Made by a program: the position numbers and the translations under genes. From the NCBI RefSeq assembly GCF_014596945.1, contig NZ_JACVXB010000001.1, forward strand, positions 368,214 to 432,213: a stretch of DNA of 64,000 nt. Direction: 5' to 3'. Each line of letters starts with the position of its first letter. Positions within the stretch are counted from its first letter, which is position 1. Source of the DNA: Aestuariibaculum sediminum (GTDB taxonomy: Bacteria; Bacteroidota; Bacteroidia; Flavobacteriales; Flavobacteriaceae). Positions 52,540 to 61,729 of the stretch are shown here, piece after piece. The notes under the pieces were generated by a model. That model did not search any database, was not told the DNA's origin, and saw only the letters and a program-made list of their open reading frames with translations.

Positions 52540-52995
52540 ATGAAAACTACAAGTTTAAACATTACCTTAACATCATTTTTGGTAATTATTCTATTTCAAG
52601 CCAATACACTCTATGCTCAAATGGCAGAAAATTCTATAGCCAAAAGAGTTTCTGACAAAGATTTAAAGTGGTTACCTGCGCCCGATTTTTTCCCAAACTG
52701 TTCGTTTACTTTGCTGCATGGCGAAATGAGCGACCCAAATTTAGATTTATTCTTTAAAATTGAAGCCAACACAGAAGTTGTTCGACATACACATAAATCT
52801 CCCGAAAGAATGATTTTAATGAGTGGTGATATGGAGGTTCAATATGAAGGCGAAAAACCGGTTATTGTAAAAGCTGGTTCCTATTTATATGGTCCTGCAG
52901 GCAAACCACATAGAGCTAAATGTTTGGATAATGGTCCTTGTGTTTTATTTATAGCCTTAGTAGATACTTTTGACGCTGTTGTTGTAAAAGAATGA
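52540..52995 (+). CDS. Secreted cupin-domain protein
   Basis: 151 residues with signal peptide (SFLVIILFQANTLYAQ). The cupin barrel has VVRHTHKSPERMILMSGDMEVQYEGEKP as motif 1 and YLYGPAGKPHRAKCLDNGPCVLF as motif 2; the His residues suit metal binding. Such small periplasmic cupins are of unknown activity. The leader matches the sRNA units at 51.4-51.9 kb, so post-transcriptional control is possible. Confidence 0.88.
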   Translation: MKTTSLNITLTSFLVIILFQANTLYAQMAENSIAKRVSDKDLKWLPAPDFFPNCSFTLLHGEMSDPNLDLFFKIEANTEVVRHTHKSPERMILMSGDMEVQYEGEKPVIVKAGSYLYGPAGKPHRAKCLDNGPCVLFIALVDTFDAVVVKE

Positions 52996-53048
52996 TTTTG
53001 TAAAACAGTTTCAACTTATTTTAAAATAATAAAACCTTAAAAAAACAA

Positions 53049-53076
53049 AACCCATTCTATTACTATAGAATGGGTT
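53049..53076 (-). terminator. Terminator of the DUF4382 gene
   Basis: AACCCATTCTAT and ATAGAATGGGTT form a 12-bp stem with a 4-base loop, followed leftward by TTTTGTTTTTTT. Confidence 0.88.
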
Positions 53077-53099
53077 AAATCAATTAGAATGCATTAACC

Positions 53100-53933
53100 T
53101 TATGGCACTAAAGTTAATATTATTGTTTCCGATAGGGAAGTAACTTCTCCCACAGTAACATTAATTTCTTCCATGTAATCAGTATAACCTTCCTGATTTA
53201 TTTTTAACTGATAAGCACCTTCTTCTAATCCTTGAATTAAGAAATCGCCGTTAGCATCTGTTAACGTTTCGGCAACCATTACTTCTCCGGAATAAATTTC
53301 TACTACAACATTTTCCATTGCCGTTTGTACCTCATCAATTACCTCAGCTACATTACCTTGTACAGATCCAGACCTAGCCTCGGCAGTTGCTTTAATAACT
53401 GGCTTTAAATTATACATCCCGGTACTTCCTGCTTCTACAACCGATTCCTGCACATTCCAATCTAATACAAACGCATATGTGAAACCTGGCTCTAATTTCT
53501 CATTCAAGTTTAATTTTAATCCAGATTGCAACGCACTAGGAGTATCTAAATGTTTTAATTCTGGTTCTTGGTTTTCATCGCCTTCAATTAACACCGTGTT
53601 ATTCTCCCCTAGTACAAGACGTATTTGTTTTAACATTCCAGCAGGAATAATATCGTCGGTTAGCATCAGGCTTGTACCACTAATTAATTCTGTTAAATCC
53701 ACTTGCTCCGGGTATCCTCCTTCTGGCATTGAAAAACTTTGCCACCCAGCTTCTCCTTCATTAATATTGTACTGAACATCAACAATTTCAACATTCACTT
53801 CCAAATAATCACCGGGAGCATCTACCAGCTTTAATTGGATTCTTGCTGTTTTATCATCGTTATCCTGACAACTTTGAAATGTTATAACGGAAAGGGTCAT
53901 TACCAGAATTAGTAATGTTTTTAAATTTTTCAT
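53100..53933 (-). CDS. DUF4382 lipoprotein with carboxypeptidase-regulatory-like domain
   Basis: 277 residues from the ATG at 53933, picked for its lipoprotein signal (VMTLSVITFQSCQDN). The first 150 residues match DUF4382 (ARIQLKLVDAPGDYLEVNVEIVDVQYNI, LLDDTIIPAG-like LTDDIIPAGMLKQIRLVLG). The C-terminal 85 residues are a carboxypeptidase D regulatory-like domain (TDANGDFLIQGLEEGAYQLKINQEGY). A surface or periplasmic protein of unknown role. The gap 53934-54334 carries only the terminator at 54172. Confidence 0.88.
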   Translation of the reverse strand: MKNLKTLLILVMTLSVITFQSCQDNDDKTARIQLKLVDAPGDYLEVNVEIVDVQYNINEGEAGWQSFSMPEGGYPEQVDLTELISGTSLMLTDDIIPAGMLKQIRLVLGENNTVLIEGDENQEPELKHLDTPSALQSGLKLNLNEKLEPGFTYAFVLDWNVQESVVEAGSTGMYNLKPVIKATAEARSGSVQGNVAEVIDEVQTAMENVVVEIYSGEVMVAETLTDANGDFLIQGLEEGAYQLKINQEGYTDYMEEINVTVGEVTSLSETIILTLVP

Positions 53934-54171
53934 AATCATTAACAATTTTAGTTTTAATCAAAGTAAATAGTCCTGTCAAGGATATACAAAAAATCACCAT
54001 ATTTTTCGATGAACCACAATTAAACCATGCACATTTTATCGGTAAAATACACAAAACAAGATTTAACATAAATTTTTAAACAGTTTTAATAATTATTTAT
54101 TTGCTTTTGTAAAGTTTCATTCGATGAAAAAGCATCTTGCCAAATACGATTAAAAAATGCTGAATAAGCAT

Positions 54172-54201
54172 AAAAAAGCCCTTATTGTAAGGGCTTTTTT
54201 T
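54172..54201 (-). terminator. Bidirectional terminator
   Basis: AAAAAAGCCCTTA and TAAGGGCTTTTTT surround a 3-base loop, with A and T runs on both sides so it works in either direction. It lies 134 bases beyond the stop of the oxidoreductase gene, its likeliest user. Confidence 0.8.
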
Positions 54202-54334
54202 ATTTATTATTGAATTGAATTCAACTCTTAACTAACTCAATATACACTATTGCTTTTATCGGGATAACTTGACATTAAAAAATGAAATTTTGTTTTCCAT
54301 ATATTAATGACTCATTAAATTCATTTCTTTTGAT

Positions 54335-55756
54335 TTAAAACTTTCGATACTTCCCAGACAAATATTGATTAGCTTCCTCTTCTAAAAATCTTGCATTTTC
54401 ACTATCCCAATGAAGTTTTTTGTTTGGAAATCGTCCAGCTATAACACCCAACAAAATGGTCTCTGTTAAACGTGCTGAATATTCAAAGGGCGCTGTACAT
54501 TTGTCTTTACCTAAACAGGCGTCGATAAATTGATGATAATGCTTTGGGCCTTCGCTTTCATAATTTCTAATAGGCGCTCCCAAATTATATTTATTAATCT
54601 CTTTTGATATATCAACATACTTTCCTTTTACAATCTTTCTGGGTAACTGCATAAAATGAGGCAATAGCAATCGTCCCTTTGTTCCAACGAACATGGTTCC
54701 TTGTTCAGGCAACTCGCCTTCGGCAGCTATATTGGCATCTAAAGAAATATTGGTACTTGCTTTCTTTTTAACACTTGACTCATTTTTTGCACCTGGAAGC
54801 ACTAAATCTTTATTGGGTGGCGGCATTCCAGGACCATCATACCAAATCCATTTTAATGTTTCTGTAGTATAATCAGTACCAGGGAATTCGTAAGTCACTA
54901 TATTATTTTCTGGATAACCAAAACCATTCGATTCGCGACATTCATTTTTAATAGTCATTGGCACATCTAAATTAAGTGCATTGTAAGGTGTATCGCAAAT
55001 ATGCACTCCCATATCGCCAAGCGTACCACATCCCATGTCCATTAATTTCCTCCAGTTACCTGGGTGGTAAAACCCTTCTTTATAAGGCCGATTTTCCGCA
55101 ACACCTAACCAAAGATTCCAATCTAACTGCGCTGGCACAGGATCTTCACCTACTGGTTTTGGCCCGTTATACCCCCAAGATTTCGGACTCCAAGCATGTA
55201 CTGTATGTACTTTTCCAATAATACCATCCCGTATTAACATGGTAGCCAATTTATAGTCGTAAAACGAATGCACCTGTATTCCCATTTGAGTCACCAAACC
55301 TTTTTCCTCTGCCATTTTTTTCATCGCTCTGGATTCAGAAACATAGTGCGTTAACGGTTTTTGACAATAAACATGTTTATTCTTTTCCATAGCCAACATA
55401 GAGGCTGGTGCATGCATATGATCTGGAGTAGAAACAATTACAGCATCAATTTCATCGGCCATATCCTCTAACATAACACGGTAATCGAAAAAAACGCGTG
55501 CATTGGGATGTTTCTTTCTTGCTGATGATAAATTTATTGCATCAACATCGCAAAGTGCGACCACATCAACTTGCGGATGCGACGATATATCGTTAAGATC
55601 GGCAGCTCCCATATTTCCAACCCCTATATGAGCTGTCCTAATTCTACCATCTGGCTTAATTGTTCTTAGCTTATCTTGGGCACTTAAAACGGAAGGGGCA
55701 GCCAATAAGCCTAGCGCTCCTATACCGCTTTTCTTCAAAAATTCTCTTTTATTCAT
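54335..55756 (-). CDS. Gfo/Idh/MocA-family oxidoreductase with export signal
   Basis: 473 residues. The N-terminus (NKREFLKKSGIGALGLLAAPSVLSAQ) resembles a Tat-type signal but with Lys-Arg in place of the twin arginines. The Rossmann domain reads RTAHIGVGNMGAADLNDI, and DAVIVSTPDHMHAPASMLAMEKNKHVYCQKPLT holds the conserved EKP-like motif as QKP. Such exported proteins are common in Bacteroidota and use bound NAD to oxidise sugars. It is six bases downstream of the DUF1080 gene, indicating joint action on a 3-keto or similar glycoside. Confidence 0.9.
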   Translation of the reverse strand: MNKREFLKKSGIGALGLLAAPSVLSAQDKLRTIKPDGRIRTAHIGVGNMGAADLNDISSHPQVDVVALCDVDAINLSSARKKHPNARVFFDYRVMLEDMADEIDAVIVSTPDHMHAPASMLAMEKNKHVYCQKPLTHYVSESRAMKKMAEEKGLVTQMGIQVHSFYDYKLATMLIRDGIIGKVHTVHAWSPKSWGYNGPKPVGEDPVPAQLDWNLWLGVAENRPYKEGFYHPGNWRKLMDMGCGTLGDMGVHICDTPYNALNLDVPMTIKNECRESNGFGYPENNIVTYEFPGTDYTTETLKWIWYDGPGMPPPNKDLVLPGAKNESSVKKKASTNISLDANIAAEGELPEQGTMFVGTKGRLLLPHFMQLPRKIVKGKYVDISKEINKYNLGAPIRNYESEGPKHYHQFIDACLGKDKCTAPFEYSARLTETILLGVIAGRFPNKKLHWDSENARFLEEEANQYLSGKYRKF

Positions 55757-55762
55757 CTTTGT

Positions 55763-56551
55763 TTAAAGCTTTTTAATTTTTATGTTTCTGAACCATATCG
55801 GACTTGCGTGATCCTGTATACCAATATATCCTTTTTTGTATTTTCCATAATCGGGCGTGTTATCCCATTTCCCTGAATTTTTCTTTTCGTTCCATTCCTC
55901 AGACCAAGGCTGAAACTCCAACAGTTTTTTACCATTAAGCCAATGCTCAACTTTCTCGGGTGTGAAAACTATTTTAGATGAATTCCACTCTCCAACCGGG
56001 TGCAAAACCTTTTGAGATGCATCGGCGACATGCATCGCATAATCGGCTCCAGTTTTTTGCCAGTCTTGCAATAATTCTGGGTGTTCAGCACCGAACTGGG
56101 AGTTATAACCTGTTAAATCGTGTATTTTGGCATAATTTTCATCATCTATGAGCTGATATTCAGGAGAAACAAGCGTAGGACTATCATAGCCTTCTTTAAT
56201 ATGATAAAAGATACCACTATTACCTCCTTTTGGTAATTTCCATTCTAGATAAAGTTCAAAATTTTCAAACTCCTCTGCACCATAAATAATATCCTTACCT
56301 CCTTTGTAATCTTGCTCCATTCCCAATTCAGTATCAAAAGTTAATGTACTGTCTTTAATGGTCCAACCGGGAGGCATACTATCTCCGTTATAGGCTCTCC
56401 AGCCTTCCATACTAGTCCCATCAAAAAGATACACCCACTCGTTGGATTGAGTTTTTGGTTCTTCAACAATTAATTTTTCAGTTTCAGATTTCTGTATTTT
56501 TTTACATGAACAGATTATTAAGCAAATTATCAATACTGTTAATTTCTTCAT
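55763..56551 (-). CDS. DUF1080 (3-keto-disaccharide hydrolase-like) lipoprotein
   Basis: 262 residues, lipoprotein signal (VLIICLIICSCKK). The DUF1080 concanavalin-like fold shows LFDGTSMEGWRAYNG, NFELYLEWKLPKGGNSGIFYHI, SSKIVFTPEKVEHWLNGKKLLEF and GYIGIQDHASPIWFRNIKI. Family members hydrolyse 3-keto-glycosides formed by Gfo/Idh/MocA-type dehydrogenases, and here the oxidoreductase gene follows directly. The gap 56552-56857 shows no gene. Confidence 0.9.
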   Translation of the reverse strand: MKKLTVLIICLIICSCKKIQKSETEKLIVEEPKTQSNEWVYLFDGTSMEGWRAYNGDSMPPGWTIKDSTLTFDTELGMEQDYKGGKDIIYGAEEFENFELYLEWKLPKGGNSGIFYHIKEGYDSPTLVSPEYQLIDDENYAKIHDLTGYNSQFGAEHPELLQDWQKTGADYAMHVADASQKVLHPVGEWNSSKIVFTPEKVEHWLNGKKLLEFQPWSEEWNEKKNSGKWDNTPDYGKYKKGYIGIQDHASPIWFRNIKIKKL

Positions 56552-56857
56552 TCTTAATTAGATTATAATTTTAAGTGATTTCTTATTTATTGGTTATAGG
56601 TTATAATTTCGATTTGTTTTCAAAATATAGTTACATAATTATTAACGTTATACTTTCAATTCTGAAACGTAATAAAAGATTGTAAAATAATATATTTTAA
56701 ATAGAATATGAAATGACTGCGGCAGTTTTATGTCATATTTAAAAACCCTAATCCTTGAATTAAATCTGTTAAACGCTACCAGCCTAGAGACAGCGAATGG
56801 TTCACTTAATTGTTAATGCGTAAATAATAGGTTTATACTGGACTGGCCCCCTAAGCA

Positions 56858-58702
56858 TTATTCCATATTAAGTTTATCAACAAGCGCCTTAAACCTTGGT
56901 TCTGACTTAAGCGGTTGAAAGATTATATCATGTTTTATTCTCGGAAAATTAAGGTTTCGAAATTCGTAACTTTTTTCCAATAAATCCAACGCGCTTTTTA
57001 TGTCACCAATTAACATACACAATCTGGCCTTATCATAATAGCCATTGGGTTGAGACCCCAAAGTCCTATCTATAAACCATTTTATGGCACCTTCAATTCC
57101 TGATGCTTCATATATCTTATCTACAATTTCAGGATCCTCATTAAATATAGAGCATCTGACTTTTAATACCTCGATGGCTTTGTCATATTTATGCTGCTTT
57201 ACATAAATATCAAATCTGTTGTGAAAACTAACTCCTCCTAACTCGATAACTTTTTCACTATCTTCAATAGCTTTTTCAAATTCATGATTATTGTAATAAA
57301 TAATATTACTTGTTTTGTATATAAGTTGAGAGATAGGGCTAAACTTTTTCGCTAAATTAATATGCTCCCTAGCTTCTTTATTTCTTCCTAAAACATTCAA
57401 TAATTCAGCATAAAAGTAATGAGCTGTTTCATTAGAAGGATCTATGTAGATGGATTGTTGAAGCTTGTTCTCCGCTTGTTTCCAATCCCAATCGTGCCAA
57501 TAATACCCTGCTCCCAATACAGTATAAGCTAAGGATATATTTTCATCAATCGCAAGAGCTTTCTCCGAATACATTTTACCTTTTTGAAACCCTTCTTCTC
57601 TTGGGTACCAACCTCGTCCTGCCAGGGTAATATAAGAAGCGCCCAACCCAGCATAAGCAATAGCGTACAAGGAATCCAAGGCTATAGCTTCTTCAAAATA
57701 TTTAACACTCCACTTTAAATCGGCCTCTGTTCGCCTATCCAAAAAATAACGCCCTTTTAGGTATAAATTATATGCCTCAAAATTCTTGGTCGGGGATTCA
57801 GTGATTTTTTTATCGTCTGTAGGCGACAAGGTCAACTCTAACTGTTCAACAACCTTTTTGGCAATATCACTCTGCATCGAAAAAATATCATCATAGTGCC
57901 TTTCATAATCATCGGACCAAATGTGAACATCGTGCTTTGCATCGATAAGCTGAACCACAATCCTGACTTTATCCGTCTGTTTTTGAACACTAGCTTCCAG
58001 AATATGGGAGATACCCAATTCTTTAGTAATTTCAGGGATAGTTTTAGAAGTCTCCCGATATTGTTCCATGGTGGTTCTCGAAATCACATGGATTCCTTCT
58101 ATCTTGGAGAGATTACTTAAGATGACATCCATGACACCATCTGAAAAATATTTATCGGAAGGATTACTACTAAGCGTTTTAAATGGAAGAACGGCCAGAG
58201 TAACCTGCTTTAAACCTTCATTATCAGGCACTATATAACCTACAAGGTATGTACCTGCACCAAATAAGACAACCAACACTCCTAAAAAAATTCCCTTTTT
58301 AAAGCTCCATAAGGATGCCTGCCCTGGCATTCCAGGATGTTCCTCAATATTCACCTCCAATTCTGGTTTATGCTTAACTTCAATTGGCGAACATTTGTAA
58401 CGCTTATGAAAACACTTTGTAAAATATGAAGGACTACTAAATCCTACGGAATAGGCAACCTCAGAAACTGTTGAAGAATTACTTTTTAGCAAAGCGTACC
58501 CTTTTTCCAACCGAAAGCACTTAATGTATTGGCTTGCGCTAACACCCTTTATTTCACTTAATTTTCTATGAAGCTTAGACCTACTAACCCCCAAACTTTC
58601 AGCTAGTTCGCTTACACCAAAACGCTCTTGATGGTAATTGTTTTCCAACACACCATTAAGTTTTGAAATAAACAATTCATCTATGGACTGTAGTGACGCC
58701 AT
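56858..58702 (-). CDS. AraC-HTH / TolB-N-like / TPR membrane regulator (copy 1)
   Basis: 614 residues. An AraC-type double HTH at residues about 10-110 (VSELAESLGVSRSKLHRKLSEIKG and VSEVAYSVGFSSPSYFTKCFHKRYKCSP), one membrane helix (about 132-155, GIFLGVLVVLFGAGTYLVGYIV), a domain like that in TPR-linked adenylate cyclases (VTLAVLPFKTLSSNPSDKYFSDGVMDVILSNLSKI...HVISRTTMEQY), then about six TPR units. The order places DNA binding in the cytoplasm and the sensor outside. A close paralogue of equal length lies 900 bases away. Confidence 0.9.
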   Translation of the reverse strand: MASLQSIDELFISKLNGVLENNYHQERFGVSELAESLGVSRSKLHRKLSEIKGVSASQYIKCFRLEKGYALLKSNSSTVSEVAYSVGFSSPSYFTKCFHKRYKCSPIEVKHKPELEVNIEEHPGMPGQASLWSFKKGIFLGVLVVLFGAGTYLVGYIVPDNEGLKQVTLAVLPFKTLSSNPSDKYFSDGVMDVILSNLSKIEGIHVISRTTMEQYRETSKTIPEITKELGISHILEASVQKQTDKVRIVVQLIDAKHDVHIWSDDYERHYDDIFSMQSDIAKKVVEQLELTLSPTDDKKITESPTKNFEAYNLYLKGRYFLDRRTEADLKWSVKYFEEAIALDSLYAIAYAGLGASYITLAGRGWYPREEGFQKGKMYSEKALAIDENISLAYTVLGAGYYWHDWDWKQAENKLQQSIYIDPSNETAHYFYAELLNVLGRNKEAREHINLAKKFSPISQLIYKTSNIIYYNNHEFEKAIEDSEKVIELGGVSFHNRFDIYVKQHKYDKAIEVLKVRCSIFNEDPEIVDKIYEASGIEGAIKWFIDRTLGSQPNGYYDKARLCMLIGDIKSALDLLEKSYEFRNLNFPRIKHDIIFQPLKSEPRFKALVDKLNME

Positions 58703-58878
58703 ACTATAAACACCTAACCCCTTATAAAATACACAATTAAATTACAGCTTTTTTCACCCTAATGAAACATTATCATTCAAATAAAACTCTTTCATAATGG
58801 GCTATATTATTCTTTAATATATTTTTCAAAAAACGACTTTTTAATTAACAATTTACTTTAACTCTTTTAAACGAATTA

Positions 58879-59400
58879 TTATTTCCTATGTTTCCACATA
58901 CTTCTTTTTGTCGCTCTTCCTGCTTCTTCTAAAATTACTTCTTTTAAATCTACCGACTCCATGTTATTCCTTTCATTTTCTCGCTGATCAGCCTGTTTTA
59001 ACTTCTTATCGGAACGCCTTATTTTTCTAACTTCCGATTTAGTTAAAGACCTCATGGGTTCTGGGTTGCCTTTTTCTTCCAAGACAATATTAATATTTGT
59101 CTGATTTTCTATAGTGACTTCTTTTGTTTCAAAACCAGTATAACTAACAACCAACACACATCCTTTTTTACATTTTAAATTAAAATTTCCATCAAAATTT
59201 GTTTTTGTCATAATTGAAGTACCTTTGATGACAAGTTCTGCCCCAATTAGATCTAAACTATTTATATCTGTTACGTTTCCCGTTAGTGTAATATCTTTTA
59301 AAACATCACCATTTACTCCTCTTTGATTTTTATCACTTACAATTTGCCCCTCACTATCCAAAGAGATTAACAAGACGAAAAGAAGTAACAAAGTTCTCAT
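58879..59400 (-). CDS. Secreted carboxypeptidase-regulatory-like protein
   Basis: 173 residues with signal peptide (LLLLFVLLISLDSEGQ). A carboxypeptidase D regulatory-like domain (ITLTGNVTDINSLDLIGAELVIKGTSIMTKTNFDGNFNLK...VLVVSYTGFETKEVTI), as found at the N-terminus of SusC proteins, but here with a basic tail (KSEVRKIRRSDKKLKQADQR) instead of a barrel. It sits between the two AraC-TPR paralogues. It may be an isolated signalling domain or a SusC remnant. Confidence 0.75.
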   Translation of the reverse strand: MRTLLLLFVLLISLDSEGQIVSDKNQRGVNGDVLKDITLTGNVTDINSLDLIGAELVIKGTSIMTKTNFDGNFNLKCKKGCVLVVSYTGFETKEVTIENQTNINIVLEEKGNPEPMRSLTKSEVRKIRRSDKKLKQADQRENERNNMESVDLKEVILEEAGRATKRSMWKHRK

Positions 59401-59611
59401 GATTCATAATTTTGCCTCAAACAATATGTTCTCCACTTGTATATAAATTGTTTGTAGATAGCAATTCAAAGATACAGTAGCCACCATACTAAACTATCCG
59501 AAATTACAGTTCATAGACAATTTAGGATTAACAACTAGCTTTTAAAAAACGACCTAACAGGCACTAATTTTTATAATTTTGGATTGCAATCAACACCTTC
59601 TAGCATCTTTT

Positions 59612-61456
59612 TTATTCCATATTAAGTTTATTAACCAATGCTATAAATCTCGGTTCAGATTTAAGCGGTTGAAAATCTAAGCCATACTTTATCTTTGGAA
59701 AATTATGGTTTCGAAACTCGTAACTTTTCTCTAATAAGTCTAATGCCATTTTCTTATCACCAATAAGCATGCATAACCTAGCCTTATTATAATAACCATA
59801 ATTATTTAAGTCTGAAATCTGATCTATATACCACCGAACTATGCCTTCTATTCCTGAGTTTTCATAAATCCTATCAATCTCTTCATGGTGCACCTGCAAT
59901 TCAGAGAATCGTAATTTCAAGGTCTTTAATGCATTATCATATTCATGCAGCCTAATATAACTATAAAACCTATAGTGAATACTAAAACCTCCTAATTCAT
60001 ATGCTTTTATAGTTTCCTCTACCGATTTTTCAAAATCACCTTCATTGTAATAAATTTGACTACTTGTAGAATATATCATTGGTGCATTAGGATTATATTT
60101 CTTTGCTAAAATTATATATTCCTTAGCCTCTTTTCTCCTACCCAAAACATTCAACAAACTAGCATACGCGCAATAAGCGGTTGCATTAGTTGGCTCTAAA
60201 AATATAGAATGTTCGGTTTGCTTTACGGCTTGCTTCCAATTCCAGTCATACCAACTAGCTATTGTTCCTAATGTAGCATAGGCTAATGATATGTTCTTAT
60301 CAATTGCGAGTGCTTTCTCTGAATATCGTTTTGCCTTTTCAATCCCTTCTTTTCTTCGAAACCAATCCCTCAATGCCATGACATTATAACAAGCTCCCAA
60401 TCCAGCATAAGCCGGCGCATAAAGGGAATCTAAAGCTATAGCCTCTTCAAAATAAGCAACACTCTTTTTTAAATCGGCCTCTGTCCACCTATCCCAAAAA
60501 AAGCGCCCTTTTAAGTATAATTTGTAAGCCTCAACATTTTTAGTCGAGTATTCCGTAATTTTTATTTCATCTGTGGGAGTTAATGTCACTTCCAACTGCT
60601 TTACTATTTCTCTAGCTATTTCGCTTTGCATCAAGAAAATATCACCATAGTGTCTTTCGAAATCATCGGACCAAATGTGAACGTCATGCTTTGCATCAAT
60701 TAGCTGCACTACAATGCGAACTTTATCCATTTGCTTTTGAACGCTGGCTTCCAAGATATGGGAAATATCTAATTCTTTAGCAATTTCCGGAGTGGTTTTA
60801 GAATTCTCCCGATATTGTTCCATAGTGGTTCTTGAAATCACATTGATGCCTTCTACCCCTGAAAGGTTGCTTAAAATAACATCCATGACACCATCTGCAA
60901 AATATTGATCGGATTCATTGTCACTAAGGTTTTTAAAGGGCAGAACTCCTAAAGTAACCTGTTCTGCTCCCTTTCCCTCAGGTACTAAACGCCCTATAAA
61001 GTACGCACCGGTACATATAAACAAGACTAAAACCCCCAATAGCATTACTTTTTTTAAACTAAAAGAGCTCAACTGCTTTAACTTATTGTTCGGTACTGCA
61101 ATAAATTCGTCGTGTTGAGGATTGCTTTTTAATTCTCCTGGCGAACATTTGTAGCGTTTACGAAAACATTTCACAAAGTAAGAAGGGCTCCTAAAACCTA
61201 CTTCATAGGCTATTTCCGAAACTGTAGACACATCGTTAAGCAATAATCCATAAGCCTTTTTTAACCTGAAATTTTTTATAAATTGACTGGAAGACTCTCC
61301 TGTTATTTCCTGTAATTTACGATGTAGTTTTGACCGACTTACCCCAGATTCTTTGACTAGCTCCTTAACCCCAAAGATTTCATTTTGGTAGTTCTCCTCC
61401 AAAATATCATTAAGCTTTGAAATAAAAGCTTGGTCCATTGAAATCTGCGGATCCAT
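59612..61456 (-). CDS. AraC-HTH / TolB-N-like / TPR membrane regulator (copy 2)
   Basis: 614 residues, the same architecture as copy 1: AraC-type HTH (VKELVKESGVSRSKLHRKLQEITG, VSEIAYEVGFRSPSYFVKCFRKRYKCSP), one membrane helix (VMLLGVLVLFICTGAYFIGRLV), VTLGVLPFKNLSDNESDQYFADGVMDVILSNLSGV, and TPR units, ending with the same PLKSEPRF-ALV-KLNME tail. Divergence is highest in the linker before the membrane helix and in the TPR region, so the two probably sense different ligands. A 35-bp perfect palindrome lies 139 bases upstream of its start. Confidence 0.9.
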   Translation of the reverse strand: MDPQISMDQAFISKLNDILEENYQNEIFGVKELVKESGVSRSKLHRKLQEITGESSSQFIKNFRLKKAYGLLLNDVSTVSEIAYEVGFRSPSYFVKCFRKRYKCSPGELKSNPQHDEFIAVPNNKLKQLSSFSLKKVMLLGVLVLFICTGAYFIGRLVPEGKGAEQVTLGVLPFKNLSDNESDQYFADGVMDVILSNLSGVEGINVISRTTMEQYRENSKTTPEIAKELDISHILEASVQKQMDKVRIVVQLIDAKHDVHIWSDDFERHYGDIFLMQSEIAREIVKQLEVTLTPTDEIKITEYSTKNVEAYKLYLKGRFFWDRWTEADLKKSVAYFEEAIALDSLYAPAYAGLGACYNVMALRDWFRRKEGIEKAKRYSEKALAIDKNISLAYATLGTIASWYDWNWKQAVKQTEHSIFLEPTNATAYCAYASLLNVLGRRKEAKEYIILAKKYNPNAPMIYSTSSQIYYNEGDFEKSVEETIKAYELGGFSIHYRFYSYIRLHEYDNALKTLKLRFSELQVHHEEIDRIYENSGIEGIVRWYIDQISDLNNYGYYNKARLCMLIGDKKMALDLLEKSYEFRNHNFPKIKYGLDFQPLKSEPRFIALVNKLNME

Positions 61457-61551
61457 ATGTCTTAAAATATTTAATCTATGTTAATTTACGCATTAAATTA
61501 ATTCGTTCAAAACATTTGAGTTGAACAGCCTCTTTTTTTATATAAATACAT

Positions 61552-61629
61552 TTTGACACAATTTTTATATAATTTGACACATAGGTTACATAGCTCAAAC
61601 ATAATTTACATGCTGTAAATTATGTTTGA
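61552..61629. promoter_or_regulatory. 35-bp palindrome and TTTGACACA direct repeats
   Basis: TCAAACATAATTTACA (61595-61610) and TGTAAATTATGTTTGA (61614-61629) are perfect inverted arms of 16 bases around TGC. Just left of them TTTGACACA occurs at 61552-61560 and 61573-61581, 21 bases apart (two helical turns), the arrangement of AraC-family binding half-sites. They lie between the divergent copy-2 regulator and the gene at 61730. Confidence 0.65.
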
Positions 61630-61729
61630 AAAAACTTTATATCATTTACACCATGAGTACTAAGTATTACAATGTTTAATTCATGAATTTTACTTCATAG
61701 AAATTGTTTAACTATAAATACTATAAGTC

